Positions 12,961 to 26,326 are shown, counted from the stretch's first letter. The stretch is DNA of 64,000 nt from Sphagnum compactum (GCA_965153455.1 OZ234496.1:12113863-12177862); one strand, 5' to 3'. The notes: generated by a model not told the origin, from the letters alone. Program-made: numbers and translations.

Positions 12961-13917
12961 GTTTGGTTTTCAGAAACTTGAACCACATATCTGACATTCA
13001 GAGTATGTGTCACACAAGGGATTTGCATCCATGAACCAGTAAAAAAAATCCTTCAAGGGAAGAAGGGATCTTTGAGCATGATCATGTTGTTGACATTTTT
13101 CTGGGAATATATGCTTCCAAAATTTTTGGTTGTATCTACTAGTTTGAGTCAGCTATTTTGTGGTATATTCTATAAGAGATAGATGCTCATTGCAACTGAA
13201 TATCCATTTCCTAAAAGCCATGTGTATGTGCATGGTTAGTACATCACCTAGGATGGTATGTCACCAAAAAGGAAGGGTCAAAACAACAACTCGACTCCTC
13301 TGAAGAGTTCACTCTGTCAGAATGTGAGTGAGTATTCTCCTGTTAAGTGGACAGTATTACAGTAGTCCTAATTGAAGTCCACAGCTCCTATGCTTCCAGC
13401 TCTGCTACTTCCCAAATAGGGGCACACATCAATTGCTCCCAAACCCACTCCCAGAACTCCTACAGGTATAACTTCTACGTGCATCTCTACAGCTCAGACC
13501 ACCTTCTAGCTTCCTCCTTCTACAGTATCGATCCTTGATTAGTCCTACACCCACCAGATCATGGAGCTGGCCATCTTCTAGTTACTAACGCAGCGGAAGA
13601 GATCAGCAACTAGCTATCCCCCAAGCTCCTGTGCTTTCTGTACTCCCCAAAACTCCCCCTCCTCTGTCTATCTGCCTCCTATGGGACCAACTCTTTTTTT
13701 GCTGGTCCTCCTTATCAGCTTCCCTCTTCAGCTTCCATCATAAGCTTCCCTTCCCCCTTACTCAGCCGCCGTCATTCCCTCCACTTTCGCTCATTAATGC
13801 AGCTCCCCTCCTCACCATCATTCGCGCCACCTTCTTCCTGCACTTCACATCACACACCCCCAAAGAGAGACCTCCCCATGCATTCCATGCACACCGTCAC
13901 TAACCTCCTGTCCCAAA
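12961..13917. other. intergenic DNA and CT-rich leader next to the LINE
   Basis: From about 13350 the plus strand is strongly C/T-rich and open in places, which could be the 5' part of the retroelement that follows, but no motif identifies it. The preceding part holds nothing recognisable. Confidence 0.4.
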
Positions 13918-16675
13918 ATTAATAAACCCCGCCGCCTTCATTAAGAAAGTTGACGGCAGGCTTAACCCCTTAAACCCTTAAAATGAATTCGGCATTCACA
14001 CCACAGAGATAATCAAAGACCAACTGTTCGGTCACTCCCTTTCCGGTCACAGGTACACCTCGTTTTGCTTCCTCATGACGAGGCAACAAGGCATAGGGAA
14101 ATGTGGATTTTACTCAAATGCTTTCTAGCAGATCAGGAAAACTTGCGAGAGGAGTTTTTTTTGCAAGCCCAAGCTTTGTTAACCAATTTGAGCTTCATCC
14201 CTTTTCCCCAACATGATCCTCCAACTCAAAAACGTTTGTTCCGCAGTTTAACCCTTGGTCATGTAAGGGAATACTCTTGAGTAGTTCACACTTTGGCACC
14301 ATTTTCTCTCACACCCATGTCCTCTGACATCACCTTAGCTTTCATCGCATTACACCCCAAATCAGATGGCGACTTCCCACTTTTCCTCAAAGACTACGAG
14401 CTAGACCAGGACCTCGAGCTTTCTTTCGATTCCTTTAAATTGGTGTTCAAATGCATGCCGCATTTATCAGCAAATGGTCTATTTGGGATGGTTTTTGAAC
14501 ACCTTTGGGATTTTTTTCACCTTGAAAATTCAGTGAGTGGATTCCTTTAGTTGTTATAACTTTGTTTTCATATTACACAAGGCCCCATTCCACCCCAATT
14601 TGCACGTGTCCTTAGAGCAGCCCACCTTTTAGCCATGACCAAGCTTTCAGGTGGAGTTTGTCGCATTGCAATGGGGGAAACATTGTATCGATTCACAAGT
14701 CGTGTTTTATGTTTTCAATTTCGTGAAACTTTTGCAACACACTTTTCCCCACACCAATTTGGAGTTGCAACTAAGGGTGGATGTGAAGCAATAATCCACG
14801 GCATCAAATGCACCCTGGACCTTCACCCCGACCAGTTGTTCATCAACTAGACGTGGCAAATGCTTTCAATTTAGTGTCAAGAGGGGACATATTTCAAAAA
14901 CTTCATGTAGTAGGTGGGGACATCATACAACTCATCCCCTTTGTTTATGCATTCTATGCATTCAAGTCTTTTTTGTTTTACAGTCATTGTAATCGTGAAG
15001 GTGATATCACAATCATCCCATTTGCCATGGGGACTCGTCAAGGTGATCCTTTAGGGGGGGCACTATTCGCTTTAACCCATTTTAGGGCTTTACGTTCTAT
15101 AACTATTCATTTCCCCTTTTGTCTATTTCCATCCATTGTAGACGACACTCACATCATAGGTCCCCCTTCAATTGTATCATCTGCTTATGAACATTTCTAG
15201 ACCAAACTTCGTGTAATAGGTCTTTCCATCCAACCTTAGAAATGCATTGCATGGTGACCCTTTGGCCTACCACTAGAATTCAACACCTCATCCCAGTTTA
15301 CTACCCCATTCAAAGGATTAGAGTTTTGGGGGTTCCATTGGGCACCTTAACTTTCACATCATCCCTCATCAAAGATGCCCTACAAGAGAATGTTCAACAT
15401 GTGGACCTGTTCCTAAGAATAGGTGATGTCCAGGTGGCCTTTGAAATTTTAACTCATTGTTTTGTGCAACGCCCATCATATCTTTTATGATGCATACCTC
15501 CATCTTCCACCTTCATAAAATCTCTTATTTCTTTTGATTCCTTCTTCCATAAAATGTATGGACGCCTTTTGGGTCTAGGATCATTTGGTAGCTTAGAAGG
15601 ACCTTTAACTTGTAAACAAACCTCCCTCCCAATAACTTTCGGTGACGTCAAGCTCATATCAACATTCACCATCACCTCAGCAACCTATTTAAGGAATTAG
15701 GCCCTTATCACTTCAATCATAGTTGCTGTGTTTATGGTCGATCAACTTCCCTTCCTTTTTGAAGCCTTAACACAAATCACAATAACACATTCCCTTTCCA
15801 ACAACACGTCAAGGCGCCATGTGATCTTCTACCACCCCCAACCCATGTGTGTTTTCCTCCATTTGAACAATTCATCAAACAACAAATGGTTCAACTTCAA
15901 GATTCCATTTCGGAGCGTCTGCACCCTCATATCCTTTCCAACATGTTCTCCGACGAGACATTTAAGGCCCATCATGTTCGAATTTTATCATGTTCTGGCC
16001 CAATGGCAAGCACTTGGTTTACAACTTGACTAGTCTTCCCAGCCTTTTGATTATTTTCTCTAGTTTTTTGCACAACACTTTGTACGCAACTTGGACTACC
16101 CCATCCCTCGATTACAGGCATCCCTTGATGTGTGTGCACACATCCCATTAACCTTATGGGTATCCACTTCTTACATTGTGTTCATGGCAACGAACGCACT
16201 AAAACCCATGATGCAATTTGTGACACCTTTGTCACCAAAGCGTGAGATGTTAGTTTCCACGTGAGACAAAAATAATTACATGTGTTTTTTTCAACCACAT
16301 TCAACTCCTCTCGTTGACGAATCAACATTGTGTTTACTAAAGATGGCATTTGCACCTTAGCCAACATTGTCATTGCCAACCAACACAAGTGGATTTATTT
16401 TCCCAAACTTGCGCAACTCAAGGATTTGCTACTTCGGATGCAGCTCAAGCTAAGGAAAGAAACTATCACAATCAACTCCCTGCTTATCAATTCCTCCCCT
16501 TAACAATTAAGGTATTTGGTCGTTTACACAAACATGCTAATGTGTTTTTACACAACTATGTCAATGCCATTTGGAGTTTGAAGGGGACAAAAGGCCTTCA
16601 TCTTTCTACCTTGGTCATTTTTCTTCATTAAACAGTTTCGATCACATTACAAAAGATGCAAGCGTCTTCCATTAC
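13918..16675 (+). pseudogene. decayed LINE-type reverse transcriptase
   Basis: A reverse transcriptase coding region read through many stops and frameshifts. Visible landmarks in order are the AFIKKVDG start region (about 13935), a palm-domain LDVANAFNL block (about 14845-14870, first catalytic Asp), MGTRQGDPLGGALF (15027-15068), VDD at 15138-15146 (a YxDD variant) and LRVLGVPLG-like sequence near 15325. Downstream pieces (15845-16630) continue in the same strand and end near QKMQASS-coding sequence at 16660. No endonuclease domain or poly-A tail is clear. Stops often replace expected Gln or Arg codons, which fits C-to-T decay of methylated DNA. It belongs to the non-LTR retroelement class and is certainly inactive. 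Confidence 0.88.
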
Positions 16676-16727
16676 TCTAAAAGCGAATTTTTAAAAATAA
16701 CTTTTTTTTGAAAAATTTTGTATGTGA

Positions 16728-17480
16728 AGGTAAATGAAGAATCTTTTGAAATCTTCAAGGAATATTTTTATTTTTCTAGATGGAATCTTCAAAAATTAAT
16801 TAATTATTTGCAAGACATGTCCTAAACCTACCCTTCTACTAGGGTACAAGACATTTGTGAGAAAATGAAAAAAGGTGGTGAAGCACGTCCCCACCCCCGA
16901 CCTTTGATCTCCCCACCCCCCCTCCCCAACACACACCCCCACCCCCACACCCAAAGAAAACAAAAATCTGAATTTTTTAAAAAGCAAAAAAAGAATATTT
17001 TGAAATCTTCAGGAATAGATTATTTTTCTAAAGGGATTCTTCAAAAAATATTTAATTATTCTGAAGACATGTCCTGAACCTGCCCTTGTACTAGGGTACA
17101 AGACATTTGTGAAAATATGAAACAACATGGTGAAGCATGTCCCCACCCCTTTGATCTCTCCATCCTCCCCCCCTTCCTCCCACACACACCCAAATAAAAC
17201 AAAACCTGAATCCTTTTTTTATGGTAAATGAAGAATATTTTGAAATCTTCAGGAATAGTTTATTTCTCTTTAAATGGAATCTTCAGAATTAATTAATTAA
17301 TTAATTAATTAATTGGAAGACATGTGCTGAACCTGCCCCCTGTACTAGGGTACAAGACATGCATCAGGACATGGAAAATTGTCATGAAGCATGTCCCTAC
17401 CTTTGATCTCTTCCACCCCCACACATACACTCACACACCCACCCCACCTACAAACAAGCAGCCCACCCAAATAAAACAAA
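16728..17480. repeat. tandem repeat, about 245 bp unit, three copies
   Basis: Three successive units, each starting with GAAGAAT.TTTTGAAATCTTC (near 16736, 16990 and 17229) and containing AATTAATTAATTA, GACATGT.CTGAACCTG, ACTAGGGTACAAGACAT and a CCCCACCC-rich tail. The middle unit carries the perfect hairpin CTTGTAC-TAGG-GTACAAG. Copy 3 has an expanded AATT microsatellite at 17286-17314. Non-coding. Confidence 0.85.
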
Positions 17481-18559
17481 ACCTGAAAGAACTCAGAATA
17501 TCAACCAACCCTTCTTCCTAGCATACAACCTTCAATTGGTGAACTCACTTGACACAGCACTGGACAATCTAAAAAAGATGGAGTGGACTAAAAAATGAAA
17601 TCACAAGCCTATGTGTTATTGGATTCCCAAAAGTGGCATATGTTGCAAAAAGAGAGGCTTGAATTGCACCAGAATCCATGGGCCAATACAAACCTAATTG
17701 CTCGCATGGGAAGGGTATGGTAGTCCTCTAGTGCCCATGCTTTTTTTGGTCATCATCACTTGGAAAATTGGAACCAACAAAGTGACAAAGTGGCCAAGGC
17801 TACTTGGTGTATTTTGACCAAGTGCATTCAAGTTTTGTCCTCACACCATCTCATATCTCCTTTCATTTTAGTCACATTCTTTGGAGTCTACAAAGCAATA
17901 GATACACATATAGAAACATTAGGTTTACTCCAATCAAAACTTGAGTTCTCAAAATCATTTGAGCTTGATTACATAACATTAAAAATGGGAACATTAATAT
18001 ATTATAACTTTTACTCGTTCTTTCCTGAAAATAGAAATTTATGTACTAGAGAGTGGGCAAGGTTTGGCTAATTCTGGCTCCTAGCGAGCCTATGCCTGAG
18101 AGTTTCTTTAGGTGGGTGAAGGGCCTACATTTGGACCCTTCCTAAAAATCCAACAAGGGTCTAAACATAGACCCTTCTCCTGTTCAATGCCAGGCAAAAT
18201 GGGAGGCTGTGAGGGCACTTTGTGGAATCCTGAGCTATGTATATATTTGGTAGTATAGAATCTGAAGCAGGCTGCCCAGAGCTTCACATAATGAAGAGGA
18301 CCCAAGAGAGCCACTCAAGAAGCACTAGGAATAAAGTAAAAGCCATGACAAACATGTCCAAGCTTTGAAACTACAACCCAGTTCCTCAGGATATTTTAGG
18401 TCCAATTCCCATTATAACTGGATTTGGTGTCCTATTCAGGTACCCTTTTAAGTTTTCCCTTGGGTGGTACTAGCATCATCAGCTGGTTCCACTCTAAGTT
18501 CTGAAGCTCCATACCATGACTCATGTTCAAAACTAATTAAATCATAAGTGGGCTAGCTG
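17481..18559. other. intergenic DNA, no gene seen
   Basis: Mixed-composition DNA with no long open frame and no recognised similarity to other parts of the window. Confidence 0.5.
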
Positions 18560-18785
18560 GGGGGGGAAAAACTAAGATTAATTTGTCGAAATTTTAGAAA
18601 ATTGAACTCAGTTCAAACACAAGATAACTTTGAACCTTACTAGTGGATTTAGTAGATTTACAGACTATTGTTGGAATTTTGAAATATTCAAATTGGGGCT
18701 GGTGGACCCTTTTTTTTTTTCTTTAATTAATTATTTTGACAAGATTTGCCAAACATGCTTTTGTAGGTATGGTATTGCTGATGTA
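18560..18785 (+). repeat. dispersed repeat without insertions (empty-site copy)
   Basis: Aligns by eye with 58350-59125: AAACACAAGATAACTT, then a TTACTA junction, then TTGTTG.AATTTTGAAAT, ATTCAAATTGGGGCTG and GACAAGATTTG.CAAACATG. The 58 kb copy has two additional blocks inserted at TTA and TA positions that are uninterrupted here, so this copy shows the pre-insertion state. Confidence 0.75.
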
Positions 18786-18989
18786 GGTCAAGAGTGGGGA
18801 GCACTGGTGACACTATGGAGCAGACCTTGGTAGAACTACTGAATACCAAAACAACCATACTGGTCTCATTTGTCCTAGAGTAATTCATGTGTTCTAGGGT
18901 TGAACCTCAAGACAAATAGATTATATTGTCCTGTTAGAAGGCAAGGACCTGATCCTTGGGACACAAGCATGCACACCTTAGGACTTGAT

Positions 18990-19700
18990 GTGCTAGGACA
19001 GAATGTCTTTAAAAGCCTAGGACCAATAAGGTTTGAAGACCTAGGACAGGAGGATTTCAAGCCAAATGTCCTAAGCCCTAAGCCAACTGCCCTAAGTAAA
19101 ATGTCCTACGCCTTAAGCCACTGGTCCCAAGCCCGAAGCCAGATGTCCTGGGCCCGAAGCCAAATGTCTTAGGCATTAAGTCACAAGTCCTAGGCCTTAA
19201 GCCAAATGTCTGAAGCCCTAGCCCTTATGTCCTGGGCCTTAAGCCACAAGTCTTAGGTCTTAAGTCAAATGTCTTGAGCCCTAAGCCAAATGTCTTAGGC
19301 ATTAAGCCACAAGTCCTAGGCCTTAAGTCAAATGTCTCAAGCCCTAGCCCTTAGGTCCCAGGCCTTAAGCCACAAGTCGTAGGTCTTAAGTCAAATGTCC
19401 TGGGCCCTAAGCCAAATCTCCTTGGCCATTCTCAAAAAGTCCACTGTAACATGGCCAATTGTCCTGAGCCATTGCTTAGCTGCAAGAACTTGAAGCCAAA
19501 TTTCTTTTGTAAAGACATTAGCCAAAATTTCCATGAATGCCTCAAGCCAAATGTCTTGTAAAGACGTTAAGCCAAAAGTCCCATGAGCACTGTAAACCAA
19601 AAATGTTACGAGCACCCTAAGCAAAGAACTTGAGACCATAGGCCCAAAGTCCTATGAACATTCTAAAACAAATGTTTTGCAAACATGGTTAGCTCAATGT
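18990..19700. repeat. minisatellite with 21 bp units organised in 63 bp blocks
   Basis: Repeats of AAGCC(A)AAATGTCCTAGGCCTT type. Clear 63 bp spacing links the CACAAGTC blocks near 19182, 19245, 19308 and 19371, and alternate blocks are more alike, suggesting a 126 bp higher-order unit. Edges are increasingly degenerate (19000-19140 and 19440-19700). Confidence 0.85.
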
Positions 19701-20476
19701 CCTTGGGACCAATATGAAATAACCCTAGGTCATAAATTTTGTTTAAATGAGGTAAAAAATCGATGTGTTTTGGCCTAGTGTTAGACCCTAAATCATGAAG
19801 TTCAGCCCCAAGCCAAAGCACACTTTGACTTGTGCATCTTGGCCTAGTGTTAGAATATTTTCAAGCATATTGATTTAGAATATTCTTCAACATTTTGGCT
19901 TAGGATTAAAATCATTTATGGCATCTTGATTTAGGATCAAGACACATCATCAAGACACCCCCTGCTACTGGTTATGGACTAGGTAACTTTCGTGTAAATG
20001 GATGAAAAAAACATAACCCTTTCCTTCATGGATGAAATTCCATTACCATTCTCTAGTCAAATGCATTAATCATGCTTTAGTATGTGGCCCTCCACCAATT
20101 TTATATCATGAAATGACCACCTTTGAAAAAGTAAAAACTGGGGGAGAACCAAGCATTCATGTGGTTGATATGGGACCCCTCCCCCTTCCTCCCCCACAAT
20201 GGCATGCAATATAGAAATGGAGGGAGAAACCAATTTTAAAGTTCAGAGATTGAGGACTTGGGGACAACAATCCAAAGGGATCTTACTTATCTCACTTCTT
20301 TGTACACTCAACATTGGGTTGACAAAGCTGACTAGATATGGACAAAAACTATTCCAAGCTTTGCACACTTGACATATAGAGTTCACCAATGTGAGTGGCT
20401 ATTGACAAAACCATTCATTAAAATATAGGGTTTCAAATTTTAGTTTGTCAATTACACATACGTCACTACTTACATG
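19701..20476. other. intergenic DNA, no gene seen
   Basis: Contains degenerate extensions of the minisatellite motif (TTGGCCTAGTGTTAGA twice near 19770 and 19835) and otherwise nothing recognised. Confidence 0.5.
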
Positions 20477-20796
20477 CATATGACCTTAGTGGTGATGAGT
20501 TGAAAGAACAAAGCATCTTTAATGGGATTGCTTAGGTCACTACTTTCATGCTTCTCTTTCAACCATATGACCTTAGTGGTGATGAGTTGAAAGAACAAAG
20601 CATCTTTAATGGGATTGCTTAGGTCACTACTTTCATGCTTTTCTTTCAACCATATGACCTTAGTGGTGATGAGTTGAAAGAACAAAGCACCTATAATGGG
20701 ATTGCTTAGGTCACTACTTTCATGCTTCTCTTTCAACCATATGACCTTAGTGGTGATGAGTTGAAAGAACAAAGCATCTTTAATGGGCTTGCTTAG
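20477..20796. repeat. tandem repeat, exactly 87 bp unit, 3.7 copies
   Basis: CATATGACCTTAGTGGTGAT recurs at 20477, 20564, 20651 and 20738, exactly 87 bp apart and nearly identical, so the array is young. Because 87 is a multiple of three, the minus strand stays open across all copies and would encode a 29-residue repeat (ALFFQLITTKVIWLKEKHE core). No start, promoter or flanking domain supports a real protein; satellite DNA is the simpler reading. Confidence 0.95.
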
Positions 20797-22224
20797 AATG
20801 GAATGAGCAAAGTAAGCGCTCAACCTTTGCTTGGAGGCTCATGAACTGGGGTGCAATATTTTTTTGGAGTATTTTGTTCAAGAGGTGCTAGGGTATGGAT
20901 AGGTTTTAATTAGGTATTTAGGTTGTGTTAGCACACCATTATAGGCACTAAAAAGGAGCACATTGAAATATATATACCTCTTGGTCTGGTTAGGATCCTA
21001 TTCCATAAAGACACTTATTATAAGGGAAAAAAATGAGAATTTTATTTGGGTGTACAAAATGAAAAAAAACTATATAATGAGAACAAATCAGGGGTCTTTT
21101 TTTTTTAATAATCAATTTTGTAATGTAGCTGAAGTGGTGATCATCCATAAGATGATTTAGCCAAATTTGGCTACATACTAGATATTAAATTAGGGGAAAA
21201 ACAGAATCCCTCAATATTCTTGGCTACCTACTGAAATTTTTCTAGATGGCATCCACTATGAACCTTAACTCTAAATTAATTAATGTATGAAGTAGAATAG
21301 TACTTTGCAAGCATAGACCAACTAAAAAAAATTTACTTAAAGTTTAATTATCCTTGAATTATTATAGGGCCAAATGAGACAAAACTATAGGTTTCAATAA
21401 GCTTCACAAACATATAAACTGATTGGAATTAAATATGGGACTCAAAAGAGTTCACAAAGGAAATTGAAAAATAGACAAGATTCAAGTGAGCAACCCAATG
21501 ACCCTAACATATTCTCTTATGCATATTTTGGGCTTATTCACCTGGGCTAATACCCCTTCTTAAGAATTAGGATACCTACCTATTCATCCTTCTTATTAAT
21601 TAGTTGAGGGGTGTGCCCAAAGTTTTTTTTTTTTTTCCCTTGAAGGAGCCACTTTGATTGTCCCATCACAACCTTTTTTTTTAAACCTCGGGCATTCCCA
21701 ACTAGGCCCCCCTAGTGCATGTTGAGCCTACCTTCCAATTGGCTGCATGAAATTTTTATTTCTAAAATTATTTTTTTTGTCAACATTTTTGCCTTGGGCC
21801 CAATGGAAGGAAAGGGGAGTATGGGTGTGATAGATTCTCCACGTTGTTCCAATGCCACAAGGAGAGTCCACATGGGGTCTTGACATGTGAAAATTGTGAA
21901 GGAGTGGGTTGTCAAAGGGTAACTCGTTGGCCAACTTATCAAAACATATTTCTTTTGGTCAACCTAGCAAATTGAGCTTATAAATAAGATGGCCCTTTTG
22001 AGGGTTTTTTCCTAAGTGACACACACCCCATCTAAAGGGGCCACTTCCAAATAAGACAAAAACCCTAACTTATGCATGCTCCTTCCATGTGCTTATTATA
22101 ATACACCCATACTACCCTTTCCTTCCATTAGCCTAGGTGGAAAATGGTGATAAGCAGTTTAAAGACCATAAACTTTCATGCAGCCAACCAATGAGAAGGC
22201 TCAATATACATACACTTAGGCCCC
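20797..22224. other. AT-rich intergenic DNA
   Basis: No gene recognised. A short block at 21738-21800 (GGCTGCATGAAATTTTTATTTC) has a relative at about 32388-32450, next to another member of the GTTCCC repeat family. Confidence 0.5.
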
Positions 22225-22410
22225 AATGTGTTCCCCCAATCAAGTTCCCAAAAATGTCCTCTTCAAGTTCCTAAAAAGATTCCCAAGTTCCCAATGTGCT
22301 CCCAAAGTTGTTCCCAATAGCACCACAATTTTATCCCATAAGCTATGGGCAAAATTGAAATTCCATTTATATAAACTATAAAGGGAGCAAAATGGAGGTG
22401 CCCAACCCTT
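22225..22410 (+). repeat. GTTCCC-rich dispersed repeat, copy 2
   Basis: Runs of GTTCCCAA(A/T) motifs followed by TTCCCAATAGCACCAC, TTATCCCATA, TGGGCAAAAT and GGAGGTGCCCAACCC, in the same order as at 11047-11290. Confidence 0.65.
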
Positions 22411-22497
22411 CCACCCAAAAATAAATTTAACATAAAAATAAATTAGAAAAGTAGAAAATAATATGCACCTAAGGTGGATTTTAGGAATGCTTTTCTC

Positions 22498-22498
<1 letters not shown>

Positions 22499-22528
<30 letters not shown>
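22499..22528. repeat. (AT)n microsatellite
   Basis: About 15 uninterrupted AT dinucleotides. Confidence 0.95.
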
Positions 22529-22529
<1 letters not shown>

Positions 22530-22531
<2 letters not shown>

Positions 22532-25185
22532 AAGATTATTCCCTAAGATATTCACGTATCCAATCGGTATAACAGAATCACAAATGGGCCCTTTAAAATA
22601 TTTATAATTCCCCCAATAAATTACATGATTTGTGTTAATTCTTTTCGAATAAATATGAATTGTTTACAATGTACAAATTTTGCCAAATTCTACATTTCGT
22701 TTTGAAAAATGATCATAATTTCAAATTGTGTTAAAATATGATAATTACTTTAAGCTTTAATTTTTTATATCATAAATCACAACTTGTTCATATGTCATAC
22801 ACATTATGAACCATTTACATCTAACAAATGATTATTGAAATTTGAACATTTTGAAATCATATTTAAAATTTTCTAAAATTTCAAGTACCACGATCAAACT
22901 AATAATACCAAATTATGACCCAAGAAATTTGCAATGAAAAAGTTCATCCACTCCTAGGTCAAAATTGAAAAATGTTTGTTTTTATTTTTATAATTGTGAA
23001 TTAGGATCATCTAGGTGGATTACATGTTCATTGATTTATTTAGACTTTTATTCTTTCACAATACAATTTCCAAGCATATCCACATAGTGCCAATGTTAAA
23101 GCTTTGATCCATCATTAATGTCATCTCCAAGAAATGCATGGTGAAATGTTCATGTTATATTAAATAATTTTGCAACAATAGATTACTCCCCCATTGTTGG
23201 GTGTGATCAATTCCATCATATGATGTGTAATTTTTTTCATTTTCTTTGTTAGTATACACATTTGTTAATGTGTATAGTGTGCCAAATCTTTTCATCAATC
23301 TCCCTAAGAATAAAAGGCCATAATCTTGTAACCTTAAACCTTAATTTTATTTTTTGTTTGGTTAGTGATTAATTTAAGGCCATATTTACTTAACCAACTA
23401 AAGCAAATTTTTTTATTCATTCTAATCAATTCTAATATTAATCTCAACTCTTTTATTTCTTAATGATGTTTTGAAAAGCTAAAATAGACCAAAAAAGGAT
23501 ATCGATTTTTTATTTTTATGTCAAACATATGAAAATAATAAAAAGACATTGAAATGGGTGAAAGTATGATAGCAAACCTTTCATCCTTTTTGCTACATTT
23601 CTAAAAACAAAAATCTATTTTGAAGGTAGACCAAAAATGTTTTCATTTACTTAATGGTAAATTTGTTGTCATTCAAGAGTATTCAACACAAAATACGTAA
23701 AGAAATATATTTATCTTGGTTATGATATAAAGATAATTGTATTCTTGAGGGCCACATCTAAAATTTGTTTCATTTTTTATTTGTTAAAACATACGTAACA
23801 TGTATTAAATACAAATTCTCATTTTGTAAATCTACTTGTATTTTAAATAACCACTAAAAACCAACTTTTACAATGCAAAATTTGAAAATTAATGTACAAT
23901 AATGAAGAACATTCAATATATAATTATGATGGTTATTATCATTATTACTATGTTGACCAAATTTGCATGAGATCTACCATTTTCATCTTGAGCTACAACA
24001 TGGTTATTGAAAGTCTACATTCTTGCATAGACAAGGTTCAAAACAACTACTTTGGCATCCTCTTCTTTTGTTAGCACACATGATACTTTTTTTACATACA
24101 TCTTGTCTTATCATTTAGATGATCCAAAAGGGATGTTATGGGTATATTCCATGACTTGTTTACCTTTATCAATGAACATGCCCCTTTCATTCTTGCATCC
24201 ATTGTTTCCTCTATTGATTCATTTGTTTGTTTGCATCTCCTTATTGTAGTAACTTTACTATACCTTGTTGACTTATAAGTCATGTGTAATGTCTAATTCA
24301 AATTTAACATTTTTTTGGTCCATTGTTGGTTGGTTGAATATGCCCCTTCGTTGTTTACAAGGCACATTTGATGTCATGATTGCCCCAAGCCTCTTGGCCT
24401 TAGCTTGCAATTTGGTTTGACAAGGGTTATACACTTATCTTTCTTGTAGTTAACCCGATAGATTAGAAACCATATTAGGGACTTAGGTTTGTTAGAAATT
24501 CATGTGATTTTAGTACTTTAGTATTAAAAATTAGGGTGTAGTCATTGAAAGGTCCTTCCACACTAAATTGAGATTTATTGTTGCTATATAGATTGCGCAT
24601 GTGAATTTGAATGTGCAATGAATTGGTTTGATTTGTGATTTTTATTTTATTTTGTTCTCAAGACTATTGCACTATCATCTAGTGTTTAAAAAAACAATTG
24701 AAGTTCATATCACACACTTGTTGTAAAAAGGACATGTTGAGGAATAGATAGAATTGAAAAAGCTAAGGGTCAATTATATTATATTTTCTCTTATTGCTTG
24801 TCAATGTGTTGCTTTATTTTGGTAGTAATGTAATGTGCCCAAAATATGGGGGAATCTGCAAGGTGCAATCATAAATGTTTCAATTTTTTGTATTTGAGGG
24901 TAGGATTATTTGTTGTTATGTTCAATTGCCTTTTTCACATTTGTGCATTGGGACGTAGCTAAGGTTTTTACACATTTATGTTCAATTGTCTTTCGTTTAA
25001 TGGGACCCCCAACCTCCATCACCAAACAACGCCTTTGCACAACTTGCATCGGCATCTTTAAAAGTACCTCAAGACACACCCATAACAAAACATTAAAAGA
25101 ACCCGCCCTCCTACTTTTTGCAAAATTACAATAAGTTGTACACACTTTTGTGTTCCAAGACCCATTTCACCAAACATCTTTTTGG
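22530..25185. other. AT-rich intergenic DNA, no gene seen
   Basis: Strongly AT-rich, with short frames only. Nothing in it resembles a gene or a recognisable transposon. Confidence 0.55.
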
Positions 25186-26326
25186 CCTTGCCTTGGTAGG
25201 CAAGGATATTTATTGTGTTTAGATTCATTATAGAGTATAGAAACTTAAGGGATTTTGGCCCCTAGGTAAATAAGTCTATTTTTATAAGACGATTATTGAA
25301 ACTTGAGATTAGTTATAGAGTTATAATATCTTGAAGGATTTTGGTTTCTTTTAGAGGATTTTTTGAAGATTATATATATTTTTTGCATGGTGAAACATTT
25401 GAGTTTCCCTAAGTCTTCATTTGCCTTAAGATACTTTTTAATGTAAATGGCAAGGCCACAGTTGTGACACACCCCTTGTTTCATAAGGATGGAGAGTTTT
25501 TTTCATACTTACCCAAGTTTTTATGCCCATAACCAAACACAATATGGTTACCTAGGCCCACCCAAAAAGGGACCTAAGAAAACTAGGTGAGAGACTCTAG
25601 ATAGACCTATGGCACCTTTTTTAAAACGGTGACAAGAGGGTGACTATTCACCACTTTCTTGTATTTATGGTACCTCGGTACTCATAGCCCTGAGTTTTCA
25701 CTAGAAGGTGCAGATTCCACGGTTTAGAATAGGCATGGAAAAAGGGCGAATCAGCGGGATTCCCGGAATACGGAAGGCTGGAATTGATCCCGTGTTCCAC
25801 CGGCCACACGTCCAATGGTCGAATACTACCAAGGATTCAGACTATTTTATTTTATTTTTTCCTCCTTTTTCTTGGCGGCGGTGGGGGTAGGTTTTAGGTT
25901 TTGGGGGGGAAGGGGGGGGGGTGTGAGGGAGTCGTTTATTTTCACTGGGGGTTTTGTAGTTTTCTGACTCTTTTCTTTTGTGGGGTTCATATTCGTCTCT
26001 GCAGCATTCGTCTGTTGGGGAGGGGGTTATGGTTTTTGGATTCTCCTGGAGTCCACCAAATCAGCCCATCCCTTCAATGGGGACTTTTCGATGATGAAAC
26101 CATGCCCACCATAAATGAAACAAACCACCACAAAAAAAAAGAAAAGGGAAACAAGGAACAAAATGAAAATACCCATGTCCAAGAAGACAAATGAACCATC
26201 TAAGAGGGCCCCCACAAAGGGAACGTCAAGTTCCCCAACCCCCTCCTGTCGCGAGAAGCATATCAAATAAGGAAAGGGAACTTTTTTCTTTGGCTACCGG
26301 GCTTGGGAAGAAACAAGTAAATACTA

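Noticed and set aside
20470-20823. 29-residue repeat protein on the minus strand
   Set aside because: Not called as a gene: openness follows automatically from a near-identical 87 bp array with one open unit, and there is no start context or flanking domain.
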